In this document: piece after piece, positions 1-7,609 of the stretch | Position numbering within the stretch: the first letter of the stretch is position 1 | Layout: each line of letters opens with the position of its first letter | Translations under genes and position numbers: made by a program | The notes under the pieces: model-generated | The model's input: only the letters and a program-made list of their open reading frames with translations | The model's database searches: none | What the model was told of the DNA's origin: nothing | Assembly (NCBI GenBank): GCA_006218035.1 | Contig: VBWC01000018.1 | Location: 182,185-223,723 of the forward strand | DNA: 41,539 nt | Source of the DNA: Gammaproteobacteria bacterium | GTDB taxonomy: Bacteria > Pseudomonadota > Gammaproteobacteria > VBWC01 | Direction of reading: 5' to 3'

Positions 1-143
1 CGCGAAGTTTATGCCCGGAGGGTACGGGAATGACGAAAAGGTGATTAATCAGAGGTTCCATAAATTAATTTTATCGTTCGGCGGAACTCTTGCGGGGCAC
101 TTGAGAAAATATCGAGCATCGACGCCGCTCGATGCGCGGCGCT

Positions 144-995
144 TTACTCCGGCACCAGCCACTCGATGCGCGGCCGCAGGTGCGGCACGACAACCAGTGC
201 CTGGTCCAGCCAACGCAGCAGAGTTACCAGCGTTGCATCAAGCTGCCACGGCGGATTGATGATGATCATGCCGGAACCGTTAAGCCGCTTCGGCACATCG
301 TCCGGCTGCACCAGCAGCTCACATAGCAGCATCTTGCGGACACCGGTCTCGCGCAGCAGACGATGCAAGCGCGTTACCATGGTGCGCAACTGAATCGGGT
401 ACCAGAGGGCTATCATGCCGGTCGGCCAGCGCCGGTGGGTTTCCTGGACGCCGGCAACGACGCGCTCGAATTCATCCGACAGTTCATAGGCCGGGTCTAT
501 GAACACCAGGCCGCGCCGCTCCTGCGGCGGCACATATGCCGTCAGCCCTTGATAGCCGTCCTGATGATGCACAACCACCTGCCGGTCACCGGCGAACAGC
601 TGCGCGAGTACCGGCGCCTCCGTGTTGTGCAGTTCCATCAATACCATACGGTCCTGCGCGCGTAGCATACTGCGCACGATCAACGGCGATCCCGGATAGT
701 AACGCATTGACTCCTTGCCGGCCGACGGATTCGCGGCACGCACGGCGGCCAGATACGGCGCCAACTCCGGCGGCACATCACCGGCCTGCCACAAACGGCC
801 GATACCGTGCTCATGTTCGCGCAGCTTGCCGGCGAACTCACCGCGCAGATCATAGCGACCGGCACCGGCGTGCGTATCGATGTAACAGAACCCCTTGTCC
901 TTGCGCTGCAATGCCTCGATCAACAGCGTCAGCACGGCGTGCTTGTGCACGTCCGCGAAATTTCCGGCGTGGAAGCCGTGGCGATAACTCAACAT
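144..995 (-). CDS. rlmJ: 23S rRNA (adenine2030-N6)-methyltransferase RlmJ
   Basis: A 283-residue protein that matches RlmJ (YhiR) along its whole length. This family methylates A2030 of 23S rRNA with S-adenosylmethionine. The N-terminus MLSYRHGFHAGNFADVHKH is the family signature, and IDTHAGAGRYDL (about residues 39-50) is the SAM-binding region. The catalytic N6-adenine motif, normally DPPY, reads DPAY here (residues 167-170; codons GAC CCG GCC TAT). Length and flanking residues (FIDPAYELSDEF) are otherwise normal, so the gene looks intact. It is monocistronic: the MazG-like gene upstream on the same strand ends 47 bp before its start. Family assignment is secure; the effect of the Pro-to-Ala change is unknown. 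Confidence 0.95.
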   Translation of the reverse strand: MLSYRHGFHAGNFADVHKHAVLTLLIEALQRKDKGFCYIDTHAGAGRYDLRGEFAGKLREHEHGIGRLWQAGDVPPELAPYLAAVRAANPSAGKESMRYYPGSPLIVRSMLRAQDRMVLMELHNTEAPVLAQLFAGDRQVVVHHQDGYQGLTAYVPPQERRGLVFIDPAYELSDEFERVVAGVQETHRRWPTGMIALWYPIQLRTMVTRLHRLLRETGVRKMLLCELLVQPDDVPKRLNGSGMIIINPPWQLDATLVTLLRWLDQALVVVPHLRPRIEWLVPE

Positions 996-1042
996 GTCAG
1001 CGTATTATTTTCAGGGCCAGAGGCAAGCAGGCGGGCATGGCG

Positions 1043-1393
1043 TCAATAGTCGGAATACTTCTTCGACTGACCGCGCACCTGGTCAGCCGGGTACCGGCTT
1101 TCGTTGATGCGGATCTTCTCGTCCACCGCCTGCGGCAGGTCGATATCCATCCGGTCGGCGATTCTTACCAGGTAAATCAGAATATCCGCCAGCTCATGCC
1201 CGATCTCGCGGCGTTTGTCAGCCGCAAGACTGGCGCTTTGTTCTTCCGTCAACCATTGAAAGTGCTCGACCAGCTCCGCCGCCTCGACGATCAACGCCAT
1301 CGACAGATTCTTGGGCGAGTGAAAGCCGCCCCAATCGCGCGCGTCGGCAAACTCCCGCAGGCGGGACTCAAGATCACCGAAATAATCGCTCAT
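1043..1393 (-). CDS. MazG-like nucleotide pyrophosphohydrolase
   Basis: A 116-residue all-alpha NTP-pyrophosphohydrolase of the MazG/RS21-C6 (dCTPase-like) class. The Mg-binding acidic motifs are visible: EAAELVEHFQW (ExxE) in the first half and EIGHELADILIYLVRIAD (ExxxD) in the second, followed by the usual KxxxNESRYP end. Such enzymes hydrolyse non-canonical or excess dNTPs to NMP and pyrophosphate. I start at the ATG beginning MSDYFGDLE. The reading frame stays open 90 bp further upstream, but that stretch lacks family similarity. The length matches single-domain homologues. The exact substrate cannot be read from sequence. Confidence 0.9.
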   Translation of the reverse strand: MSDYFGDLESRLREFADARDWGGFHSPKNLSMALIVEAAELVEHFQWLTEEQSASLAADKRREIGHELADILIYLVRIADRMDIDLPQAVDEKIRINESRYPADQVRGQSKKYSDY

Positions 1394-1797
1394 GGGCGGC
1401 ACTCGTTGGTGACAACAATCAATCCCGTTCCTGACAAACTCTCCGCTGTTCGGCGAGAGATTCGTCCGGACGAAGTTTACCACTTAAAAAGGCGCCGCCG
1501 TTTCCTGATCGCAGGGTGTTCGAGATACCTCAGGGTTTCCGCGCTGGCCCGCGGACCATGCACGGGCGCCGCGTCGCGGCGTACCCGACGACGGTACGAC
1601 GCACTAAACCAAAGCGGGGTATGACGTCGAGACAGTGGTCATCGGGAAACTGCCAAGGGACGCGCCTCGCTTGCGCGGTCATGTCAACCGGCAAGACCAG
1701 CGAAGCGCGGCACACGAAGCAACATCGTCGCAACATGCCCCGGGCGGGGCGGCGCCGCCCGCGGTGTAACCGGTATCCGCCTGTCGTTTCGCTTTGG
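1394..1797. other. 404-bp intergenic region
   Basis: No convincing gene. Short reading frames on both strands are Arg/Pro-rich and resemble nothing known. The region holds a 14-bp perfect GC palindrome, GGGCGGCGCCGCCC, at 1747-1760, downstream of the DUF1439 gene stop; it could form a hairpin but has no T-tract. The promoter of the MazG-like gene should lie near 1400-1500. Confidence 0.5.
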
Positions 1798-2328
1798 CTA
1801 GAACGCCGCCAGCTCGACAAACACTTTGCCGTTACGAACCTTGACCGACTTCACCTGCTGCTTCGATAACATCGTCGCCTTGTCGCTGCTGTCGAGCACA
1901 TAGATGGGATTATTCGACAGCAGCTCACGGACAATGGGCTCGATCGACTGGCGTATCTGATCCGTATAAAAGCCGGGCACACCCTCGACGCGCAGATCGT
2001 TGATACGCGTCTGCTCGAGATGGAACGCGCCGGTTTTCGGCTCGTAGCGCAGCTTGCCGTCTATCGATACATTGCCGGTCGCGGTCAGGCCGCCGGCGAG
2101 TTCGGATACCAGTTCGGCCCGCAAGCCGATACGGTCGCTGCCGTTTTTCAGCAATATCTTCGGATCGCGCAGGAATATCGAGACCAGCGTGTCGGTTCTG
2201 CTGACCGGGAAAAGCTGCTCAAGGCCCAGTTGCAGTTCCGGCTGGCCCAGTTCCAGCTCATACGTCAGCGCATGGGCCGGCGCCGCCATCACCAGCAACA
2301 GGGCCAATACACCTAGTCGGTACTTCAT
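1798..2328 (-). CDS. DUF1439 (YceB-like) periplasmic protein
   Basis: A 176-residue exported protein resembling the DUF1439/YceB family, whose fold is related to lipid-binding TULIP-like domains; function is unknown. A Sec signal peptide (MKYRLGVLALLLVMAAPAHA) ends in AHA, a signal peptidase I site. Unlike E. coli YceB there is no lipobox cysteine, so the product should be soluble in the periplasm. The body (LTYELELGQPELQLGLEQLFPV, then alternating strands to KVRNGKVFVELAAF) shows the family pattern. The start is set by AGGAG eight bases upstream; an ATG 24 bp further upstream lacks this. The OB-fold gene lies 38 bp upstream on the same strand, so co-transcription is likely. Confidence 0.8.
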   Translation of the reverse strand: MKYRLGVLALLLVMAAPAHALTYELELGQPELQLGLEQLFPVSRTDTLVSIFLRDPKILLKNGSDRIGLRAELVSELAGGLTATGNVSIDGKLRYEPKTGAFHLEQTRINDLRVEGVPGFYTDQIRQSIEPIVRELLSNNPIYVLDSSDKATMLSKQQVKSVKVRNGKVFVELAAF

Positions 2329-2366
2329 GTATGCACTCCTTCGCAACATCACAGCAATGCCGGTGC

Positions 2367-2759
2367 CTACCGGGCGCCCGGGGCCGAGCCGGTCACCGCC
2401 GCCTCTTCCATTAACAGCGGATAGACATAACCCGCGCCGAAATCGACATCGGTCGAGACCTTGCCGGTTACCACGACTTCATCGCCGACTTTGGCCGTTT
2501 GGCGCGTGGTAATCGTCAGATCATTGTTACCCTCGTCACCGGTCCCGTCCTGCAGATGAAGAAAGTTACGATTCATGATGCCGGTGTTGACCTTGACCAC
2601 CTTGCCGCTCACCTGCACCTGCTTGCCGGCGAGCGCTGCCTTGTCGGCGTACAGGTCGGCAACGGTCTTTTTGACCGCCTCTGCAGCGGACACACCCGTG
2701 CCAAAGCACGCCAGCAACAACACAGCGGGGACAACCATCGCACGCGGTTTGATCGACAC
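2367..2759 (-). CDS. Small exported OB-fold protein (NrfJ/DUF4920-like)
   Basis: About 130 residues with a signal peptide (hydrophobic VVPAVLLLACFGTGVSA) and one OB-fold-like domain: GKQVQVSGKVVKVN, FLHLQDGTGD, DEVVVTGKVSTD. This pattern matches the NrfJ/tOB small periplasmic proteins found beside cytochrome or metal-related genes. No partner of that kind is visible here. I chose the GTG at 2757-2759 because CAGGAG lies nine bases before it; an ATG at 2781-2783 (MTIQEI) is in frame but has no ribosome-binding site and would put the RBS inside the coding region. Probably transcribed with the DUF1439 gene. Confidence 0.75.
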   Translation of the reverse strand: MSIKPRAMVVPAVLLLACFGTGVSAAEAVKKTVADLYADKAALAGKQVQVSGKVVKVNTGIMNRNFLHLQDGTGDEGNNDLTITTRQTAKVGDEVVVTGKVSTDVDFGAGYVYPLLMEEAAVTGSAPGAR

Positions 2760-2863
2760 GGTAACAATCTCCTGAATAGTCATAAACGTGATCGGATTGT
2801 ACCGGGAAGCCTGTTGCAAGGAAACGAAAAAGAACCGGGTGGTCAACCGTGCGACGTTCGCTA

Positions 2864-3109
2864 CTACTCGCGCAGCTGCAGCACAAGCTGGCCATCCTCG
2901 ACACGGATATGCTCGATGCCATCGTCGAGCGCTTTCCAGAACCCTTCCGTGCCGCCGAACTCCTGCACAAGATCGACGTTCTTCAAGCCGCCCGGCCATG
3001 CGTTCGGCAACGGCACTGGCGAAAACCGCGCGAACAAAACAGCGCGATGCCGTCCTGAAATGTAAACCTTCGTAAAAAGCGGCCACGGGAGCGAAGAACG
3101 ACGCTTTCC
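2864..3109 (-). pseudogene. Possible gene remnant, unidentified C-terminal fragment
   Basis: An open minus-strand stretch with protein-like composition and a natural-looking end: PNAWPGGLKNVDLVQEF, GTEGFWKALDDGIEHIRV, EDGQLVLQLRE, stop TAG. The last ~70 residues look coding (balanced composition, Trp/Phe spaced normally), but there is no ATG with a ribosome-binding site in frame before the divergent DUF1499 gene begins. It may be the 3' end of a truncated gene, or a short gene using an unusual start. I do not recognise the family. It ends 104 bp upstream of the GTG of the OB-fold gene. Confidence 0.3.
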
Positions 3110-3179
3110 CGGCGGTGTCGATCTCGCGGGGTTTTCGGCGTACGCTAGCGTAGTTATGATTGACCTCCAAACCGGCCGC

Positions 3180-3926
3180 ATGTCTACCCAACCGCTATCA
3201 CGCATTGTCATCATCGGCGCCATTCTCGCCATCGCCGGGGCGGCGACCATGGTGGCCGCCAGCATCGGCTCGCGTCTGGCCTGGTGGCCCTTTAGCACCG
3301 GCTTTACGTTATTGCGTTACGGTACCATCGCCGCATTGGCGGCACTGCCGGTGCTGTGCTGGGGCGCGTACGCGACGCGGCCAGGCAACCCGATGCGGGG
3401 GTTCGGTCTCGCCTTGCTGACGATGACACTGGCATTCGTTGCGGCCGCCGTTCCGTTGAGCTGGCTGTATACCGCCCGCACCGTGCCACCGATCCACGAC
3501 ATCTCGACCGACCTGGACAACCCGCCGGCGTTCGCTGCCGTGCTGCCGTTGCGCGGCGACGGCTCCAACCCCGTTCCACCACGAGTGACGGGCACGGCCG
3601 CACAACAGCGCGATGCGTATCCGGATATCCGTCCGGTTTTATTCAGCGGGTCGCCCGAGGATGCCTTCGACCGCGCGCTGGCGGTCGCGCGTTCGATGGG
3701 CTGGGAAATCGTCAGCGCCGACGACTCCGCCGGGCGCATTGAGGCGACGGACACCACGTTCTGGTTCGGATTCAAGGACGATATCGTCGTGCGGCTGACC
3801 GCGCAGATCGATGGCACGCGCGTCGATGTCCGGTCGACATCCCGCGTCGGCCGCAGCGATGTCGGCGCGAACGCCAAACGCATCCGCGCCTATCTGGTCC
3901 GGCTGACCGACAGCAAACCCGGTTAG
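3180..3926 (+). CDS. DUF1499 family membrane protein
   Basis: A 248-residue protein with three predicted membrane helices in the first ~95 residues (IVIIGAILAIAGAATMVAA; a second near LAALPVLCWGAYA; a third near LLTMTLAFVAAAVPLSWLY), then a DUF1499 domain. The domain is seen in YPDIRPVLFSG, AFDRALAVARSMGWEIV, GRIEATDTTFWFGFKDDIVVRL and DVRSTSRVGRSDVGANAKRI. DUF1499 function is unknown. An in-frame ATG at 3156 would add eight residues (MIDLQTGR); neither start has a clear ribosome-binding site, so the choice is uncertain. A 12-bp palindrome TACGCTAGCGTA (3141-3152) sits just upstream, where a promoter would be. Confidence 0.85.
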   Translation: MSTQPLSRIVIIGAILAIAGAATMVAASIGSRLAWWPFSTGFTLLRYGTIAALAALPVLCWGAYATRPGNPMRGFGLALLTMTLAFVAAAVPLSWLYTARTVPPIHDISTDLDNPPAFAAVLPLRGDGSNPVPPRVTGTAAQQRDAYPDIRPVLFSGSPEDAFDRALAVARSMGWEIVSADDSAGRIEATDTTFWFGFKDDIVVRLTAQIDGTRVDVRSTSRVGRSDVGANAKRIRAYLVRLTDSKPG

Positions 3927-4104
3927 CCATCGGTACGTCAGTCGTCCGACTGACCGACACCAGCCGTATAAATCCAGAGTGTGATTGGGGGATCCCCGTA
4001 GCGAAGCGGGCAACGCATGCACGTGATCCGGCACTACAATTTTTCATCAGTTCCATTACTATATGGCCGTCCAACCGCATAACCGTGCAAGGAGACCGTC
4101 CGCC

Positions 4105-4587
4105 ATGAGCGACCAACCCGACGCCAAGATTATCCGTTCATCGTCACTCGGTGAGGAGCTCAATGACAAGGAATGCCAGACGCTGGCCGGCCTGATGCGG
4201 GTACAACCCCTGAAAGATAACCAGCAGCTGGTCGGAGAAGGCGAAAACGATAATGCCCTTTTTCTGCTGGCCAAGGGGAAACTGGCGGTACTGAGCCGGG
4301 TCGAGGAACAGGACGTCGTTGTCTACCGGATGAAGGTCGGCGAATGTGCCGGCACCCGTGCATTCGTCGACCGCACCGCCCGCAAGGCGACGCTGCGTTC
4401 GATCGGCGATTCCGTGGTCTACTCGCTGAAACCGGCCGATTTCGAGTCGCTGCTGGAGTCCGATCCGCATCTGGTCTACACGGTCATGCGGGCGCTGTTC
4501 CGCATCACGCACGCCAATTTGATGCGCATGAACCAGGAAAGCCAGCAACTCAGCAACTACATCAGCAAGACGCACGGTCGCTACTAG
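4105..4587 (+). CDS. Stand-alone cyclic-nucleotide-binding domain protein
   Basis: A 160-residue single-domain protein of the CAP effector-domain type without a DNA-binding helix-turn-helix. The fold signature is visible: QQLVGEGENDNALFLLAKGKLAVLSR (beta roll), then a phosphate-binding-cassette-like VGECAGTRAFVDRTARKATLRS, then the C-helix (LVYTVMRALFRITHANLMRMN). The cassette keeps G-E-x-A and basic residues but is diverged, so true cNMP binding is uncertain. The start is set by AAGGAGA upstream of the ATG (MSDQPDAK); an in-frame ATG at 4063 lacks one. The terminal TAG belongs to the first bases of an inverted-repeat element (4585-4678), so insertion probably changed the original C-terminus. 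Confidence 0.85.
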   Translation: MSDQPDAKIIRSSSLGEELNDKECQTLAGLMRVQPLKDNQQLVGEGENDNALFLLAKGKLAVLSRVEEQDVVVYRMKVGECAGTRAFVDRTARKATLRSIGDSVVYSLKPADFESLLESDPHLVYTVMRALFRITHANLMRMNQESQQLSNYISKTHGRY

Positions 4588-4678
4588 CAGGATGTTGAAA
4601 AAGTCCATCCATGGCCTTTTTCAACGCGCAAAGCAAAAAACATGCACCGCACGCAGGCTGTTTTTCAACAGCCTGCTA
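4585..4678. repeat. MITE-like inverted-repeat element, copy 1
   Basis: A 94-bp element bounded by inverted ends: left TAGCAGGATGTTGAAAAA, right end (reverse complement) TAGCAGGCTGTTGAAAAA. It contains CCATGGCCTTTTTCAAC internally and a 10-bp-stem hairpin near its right end (4653-4662 with 4667-4676). It shares both ends and the internal CCATGGC-TTTTTCAAC block with the element at 5952-6105. There is no coding capacity. The left TAG is the stop codon of the cyclic-nucleotide-binding gene. It looks like a non-autonomous mobile element or REP-like dispersed repeat; no target-site duplication is obvious. Confidence 0.7.
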
Positions 4679-4903
4679 GGGTCGCCAGCGCCGGTCCCGA
4701 CGCGGCCTGCTTCCTTCTGACCCGCTGTTTTCCGGTGTGTTTGACAGCCGCTTGACGGCTGACCGGGCAACGCATGACGGACTCGCGACCCGTACAACGC
4801 CAATATTCGTCCCATGCACTGTTGAACGCCATCCGATAGCTGTCCTGCGCGCGCCGCGCCAGGCATCCGGCCCCCGCCCGCGCTTTGCGTTACTATAGCC
4901 CGC

Positions 4904-5950
4904 ATGTCCATCCAAACTCCCGGCAGGAATGAAACAGGGGCGCCTGACGTCACGCCGTCGCTGGACGAGGAAAACCGCGCCTACGCATCGCTCGGCCCGG
5001 ACGACATCCTTGATGCCGTCGACAGCCTCGGCTATCTGTGCGACGGCCGGTTTCTCGCGCTGAACAGCTACGAAAACCGCGTCTATCAGGTGGGTATCGA
5101 AGGCCAACCGCCGCTGATCGCTAAATTCTACCGGCCGGGTCGCTGGTCCGACGACGCGATCCGCGAGGAACACAGCTTCGCCCAGGAACTGCTGGATCAG
5201 GAAATACCGGTAGTGGCACCGCTGGCAAGCGCAAACGGCGAAACCCTGCACCGCCACAACGCGTTCCGTTTCGCCCTGTTTCCGCGCCGCGGCGGTCGCT
5301 CCCCCGACCTCGACAATCCGGCGCATCTGGAACAGCTCGGCCGGTACCTGGGCCGGATACACACGGTCAGCGAGACAAAAAAATTCCGCTTCCGCCCGAC
5401 GCTCGACATCGAGCATTTCGGCGTCGACTCGTACCTTTACATCCTGCAGCACGGACTGGTACCCGCAGATCTGGAAACCGCCTATGGCACGTTGGCGAAG
5501 GAACTGATCGAACGTGTCCGCCACTGCTATGCACGGGCGCACAACGTCGCCTGTATCCGGCTGCACGGTGACTGTCACCCGGGCAATATCCTGTGGAGGG
5601 ACGATGGACCGCACATCGTCGATCTGGACGATGCGCGCATGGGACCGCCGGTGCAGGACCTGTGGATGTTCCTGTCCGGGGACCGGGAATACATGAACGC
5701 GCGACTGGGCGATGTGCTGGCCGGCTACACGGACTTCCGCGAATTCGACGCGCGGGAATTACACCTGATCGAACCGCTCAGGACGCTGCGTATGATGCAC
5801 TACGCCGCATGGATCGCGCGCCGCTGGAATGATCCGGCGTTTCCGCTGGCCTTTCCGTGGTTCGGCACCGGCCGCTACTGGGAAGAACACATACTAACGT
5901 TGCGCGAGCAGGCGGCCCTGATGGACGAGCCGCCGCTCGTCTGGGACTAA
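4904..5950 (+). CDS. srkA: Stress response kinase SrkA (YihE/RdoA-like)
   Basis: A 348-residue Ser/Thr protein kinase of the APH-like fold, full length for SrkA, which in E. coli acts in Cpx-linked envelope stress and counters MazEF-type death. N-terminal lobe: LALNSYENRVYQVGIEG and PLIAKFYRPGRWSDDAIREEH (ATP-lysine region). Catalytic loop: RLHGDCHPGNILW (HGDxHxxN). Metal-binding segment: IVDLDDARMGPPVQDLWM. The C-terminus (MMHYAAWIARRWNDPAFP, WFGTGRYWEEH) is family typical. There is no strong ribosome-binding site before the ATG, but no alternative start is better. It stands alone between the two inverted-repeat elements. Confidence 0.95.
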   Translation: MSIQTPGRNETGAPDVTPSLDEENRAYASLGPDDILDAVDSLGYLCDGRFLALNSYENRVYQVGIEGQPPLIAKFYRPGRWSDDAIREEHSFAQELLDQEIPVVAPLASANGETLHRHNAFRFALFPRRGGRSPDLDNPAHLEQLGRYLGRIHTVSETKKFRFRPTLDIEHFGVDSYLYILQHGLVPADLETAYGTLAKELIERVRHCYARAHNVACIRLHGDCHPGNILWRDDGPHIVDLDDARMGPPVQDLWMFLSGDREYMNARLGDVLAGYTDFREFDARELHLIEPLRTLRMMHYAAWIARRWNDPAFPLAFPWFGTGRYWEEHILTLREQAALMDEPPLVWD

Positions 5951-5951
5951 C

Positions 5952-6105
5952 CGTATGTTGAAAAAATCCGCCCATGGCGTTTTTCAACACGCCAGGCAAA
6001 AAAGTCGTTTTTGCCTGGCAGTATTTTTCCAACAAATGGCACCTGCCTGGAAAATGGCGGCGCATCCGTGCACCGCGCGCAGGCTGTTTTTTCAACAGCC
6101 TGCTA
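5952..6105. repeat. MITE-like inverted-repeat element, copy 2
   Basis: About 154 bp, related to the 4585-4678 element. The left end TATGTTGAAAAAATCC is degraded. The right end read on the minus strand is TAGCAGGCTGTTGAAAAAA, which supplies the TAG stop codon of the glycine-zipper lipoprotein gene (stop at 6103-6105). It shares the CCATGGC-TTTTTCAAC core and the terminal CAGGCTGTT/AACAGCCTG hairpin with copy 1. An extra internal segment forms a 12-bp perfect stem (5991-6002 with 6008-6019, loop AGTCG). The element lies between the convergent ends of srkA and the lipoprotein gene and may also terminate transcription there. Confidence 0.7.
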
Positions 6106-6564
6106 GTGACTGACGCGCGTATTGCCCTTGACCGTCAGCACGCGCACGCGGTCACCGACGGCGAATGATTCGTTGTCCGTCACCTCCTGAACGATCGCCA
6201 GCACCTTGCCGTCCTCGAAGCGCACAGTGACTTCCACGCCCTGGCGCTTGGTCACCTGTTCCTCGGTCGCGGCACCGGCCATGCCGCCAACGACAGCGCC
6301 GACGACACCGGCGATGCTGCTGCCCTTGCCGCCGCCGACTCCACTGCCGGCGATGCCGCCAACGATGGCGCCGGCGCCGGCGCCTATCGGTGTTTTGGTA
6401 CCTTCTATAACCACCGGCCGCACGAATTCAACCACGCCTATCTTGACCTGTTGCACCTTGCGCGCCTCGTCACGGGAGTACGACTCACCGGACAGATTGG
6501 ATGCGCAACCCGCCAAAACCGCCAGCACGAATACCCCGAGGAAAACCCACATTACGCGTTTCAT
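6103..6564 (-). CDS. Glycine-zipper outer-membrane lipoprotein (SlyB/Pcp-like)
   Basis: A 153-residue lipoprotein with signal peptide and lipobox LAGC (Cys20), followed by Ala, consistent with outer-membrane sorting. The middle is a glycine-zipper membrane segment (GAGAGAIVGGIAGSGVGGG, then SIAGVVGAVVGGMAGAA). A C-terminal beta region follows (GVEVTVRFEDGKVLAIVQE, FAVGDRVRVLTVKG). This is the SlyB/Pcp architecture, linked in enterobacteria to PhoPQ and to membrane integrity. The stop codon TAG is the first triplet of inverted-repeat element copy 2, so the last residues (TRVSH) may differ from the ancestral end. Confidence 0.9.
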   Translation of the reverse strand: MKRVMWVFLGVFVLAVLAGCASNLSGESYSRDEARKVQQVKIGVVEFVRPVVIEGTKTPIGAGAGAIVGGIAGSGVGGGKGSSIAGVVGAVVGGMAGAATEEQVTKRQGVEVTVRFEDGKVLAIVQEVTDNESFAVGDRVRVLTVKGNTRVSH

Positions 6565-6765
6565 GTCCTTATCCTCTACAACACTGAAGAACGATCACTA
6601 TCCGCCCCGCAGAAGAACCGCCGCCTCTATGCGAACCACACGCCGCGCCGTAACCTTGCCGGTTAATTTTACACCATGGGCAGCCGACACATAAACTGTC
6701 GCCGCATGGTAACGCAAATTCACCCACTATTCCGCCCGGCGGACCGCCTGCTTCAGCCCTGACCC

Positions 6766-7566
6766 ATGACCAGAAAGACCGGACCCGATCAAGTTGACGC
6801 CGCGGGCAATGTCACCAGCGATTTTCACATCGACTGGGGGCTGCACGGCCTGCTGCGCGTCGTCAGCGGCCATGATTTCAGCAACGTTCTCGATATCGGT
6901 GCGGGCGCAGGCGAGCACAAACGTTTCCTCGAGCTATTCGGGAAACAGGTGTATTCGGTTGACATCCTGAAACACGCCGACTATGTCGGCGACTTCATGG
7001 AGGTGGCGCTGGACAGACGGTTCGATCTGATCTGGTGCTCTCACGTACTCGAGCATCAGCGCAATATCGGGCTGTTCCTGGACAAGATATCCGGCGCGCT
7101 GACGGATGACGGCGTGCTGGCGATTATCGTACCAACCCATCCGCGCGAGGTGATGATTTCGGGTCACCTCAGCTCCTGGAGTATCCCGTTACTCTGTTAC
7201 AACCTGATCATGGCCGGTTTCGATTGCGCGAATGCCGCGATCATGGACACGTATGAGCTGTCCCTGATCGTCCGCAAGCGACCCGCGGTGCATAACGAAC
7301 TGCATAAGCCGTCGGCGCACGGCGCCGACGCCGGTATGGAGTTCGCGCATCTGAAGCAGTTCTTTCCGTTTGACGCCGGACAGGGGGTCGCCATTTCCGG
7401 GCCCGGCCAGGTGAACTGGGATCATCCGTTCGACTATGCGCTGCCGCAGGTCCGCGGCACCGATAATCAACTGATCCGTATCTACTCCAAGAACCTGAAA
7501 CAGTATCCGGATTTCACGCCGCAGATATCCTGTCCGTCCGGCCGCTGCGTCATCAATCCCGAATAA
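6766..7566 (+). CDS. SAM-dependent class I methyltransferase
   Basis: A 266-residue protein with a Rossmann methyltransferase core: motif I NVLDIGAGAGEHKRFLELFG (about residues 40-59), acidic strand-2 end VYSVDI, and post-motif LIWCSHVLEHQRNIGLFLDKI, typical of Methyltransf_11-type small-molecule or glycan methyltransferases. The C-terminal ~110 residues (GQGVAISGPGQVNWDHPFDY and the Cys-containing end QISCPSGRCVINPE) are outside the core and may bind substrate. The substrate is unknown and no biosynthetic cluster surrounds it. It is transcribed alone, convergent with the next gene. Confidence 0.8.
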   Translation: MTRKTGPDQVDAAGNVTSDFHIDWGLHGLLRVVSGHDFSNVLDIGAGAGEHKRFLELFGKQVYSVDILKHADYVGDFMEVALDRRFDLIWCSHVLEHQRNIGLFLDKISGALTDDGVLAIIVPTHPREVMISGHLSSWSIPLLCYNLIMAGFDCANAAIMDTYELSLIVRKRPAVHNELHKPSAHGADAGMEFAHLKQFFPFDAGQGVAISGPGQVNWDHPFDYALPQVRGTDNQLIRIYSKNLKQYPDFTPQISCPSGRCVINPE

Positions 7567-7609
7567 TCGTTCACCATCGCCGGACGCCAGGCAGCAGCAG
7601 CCGTCCCGA

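Noticed and set aside
536-1624. Long plus-strand open frame across rlmJ and the MazG-like gene
   Set aside because: Arg/Pro-rich antisense shadow in GC-rich DNA; overlaps two recognised genes.
1747-1760. GGGCGGCGCCGCCC as an intrinsic terminator
   Set aside because: The palindrome is GC-only with no T-tract on either side, so a hairpin is possible but a terminator call is not supported.
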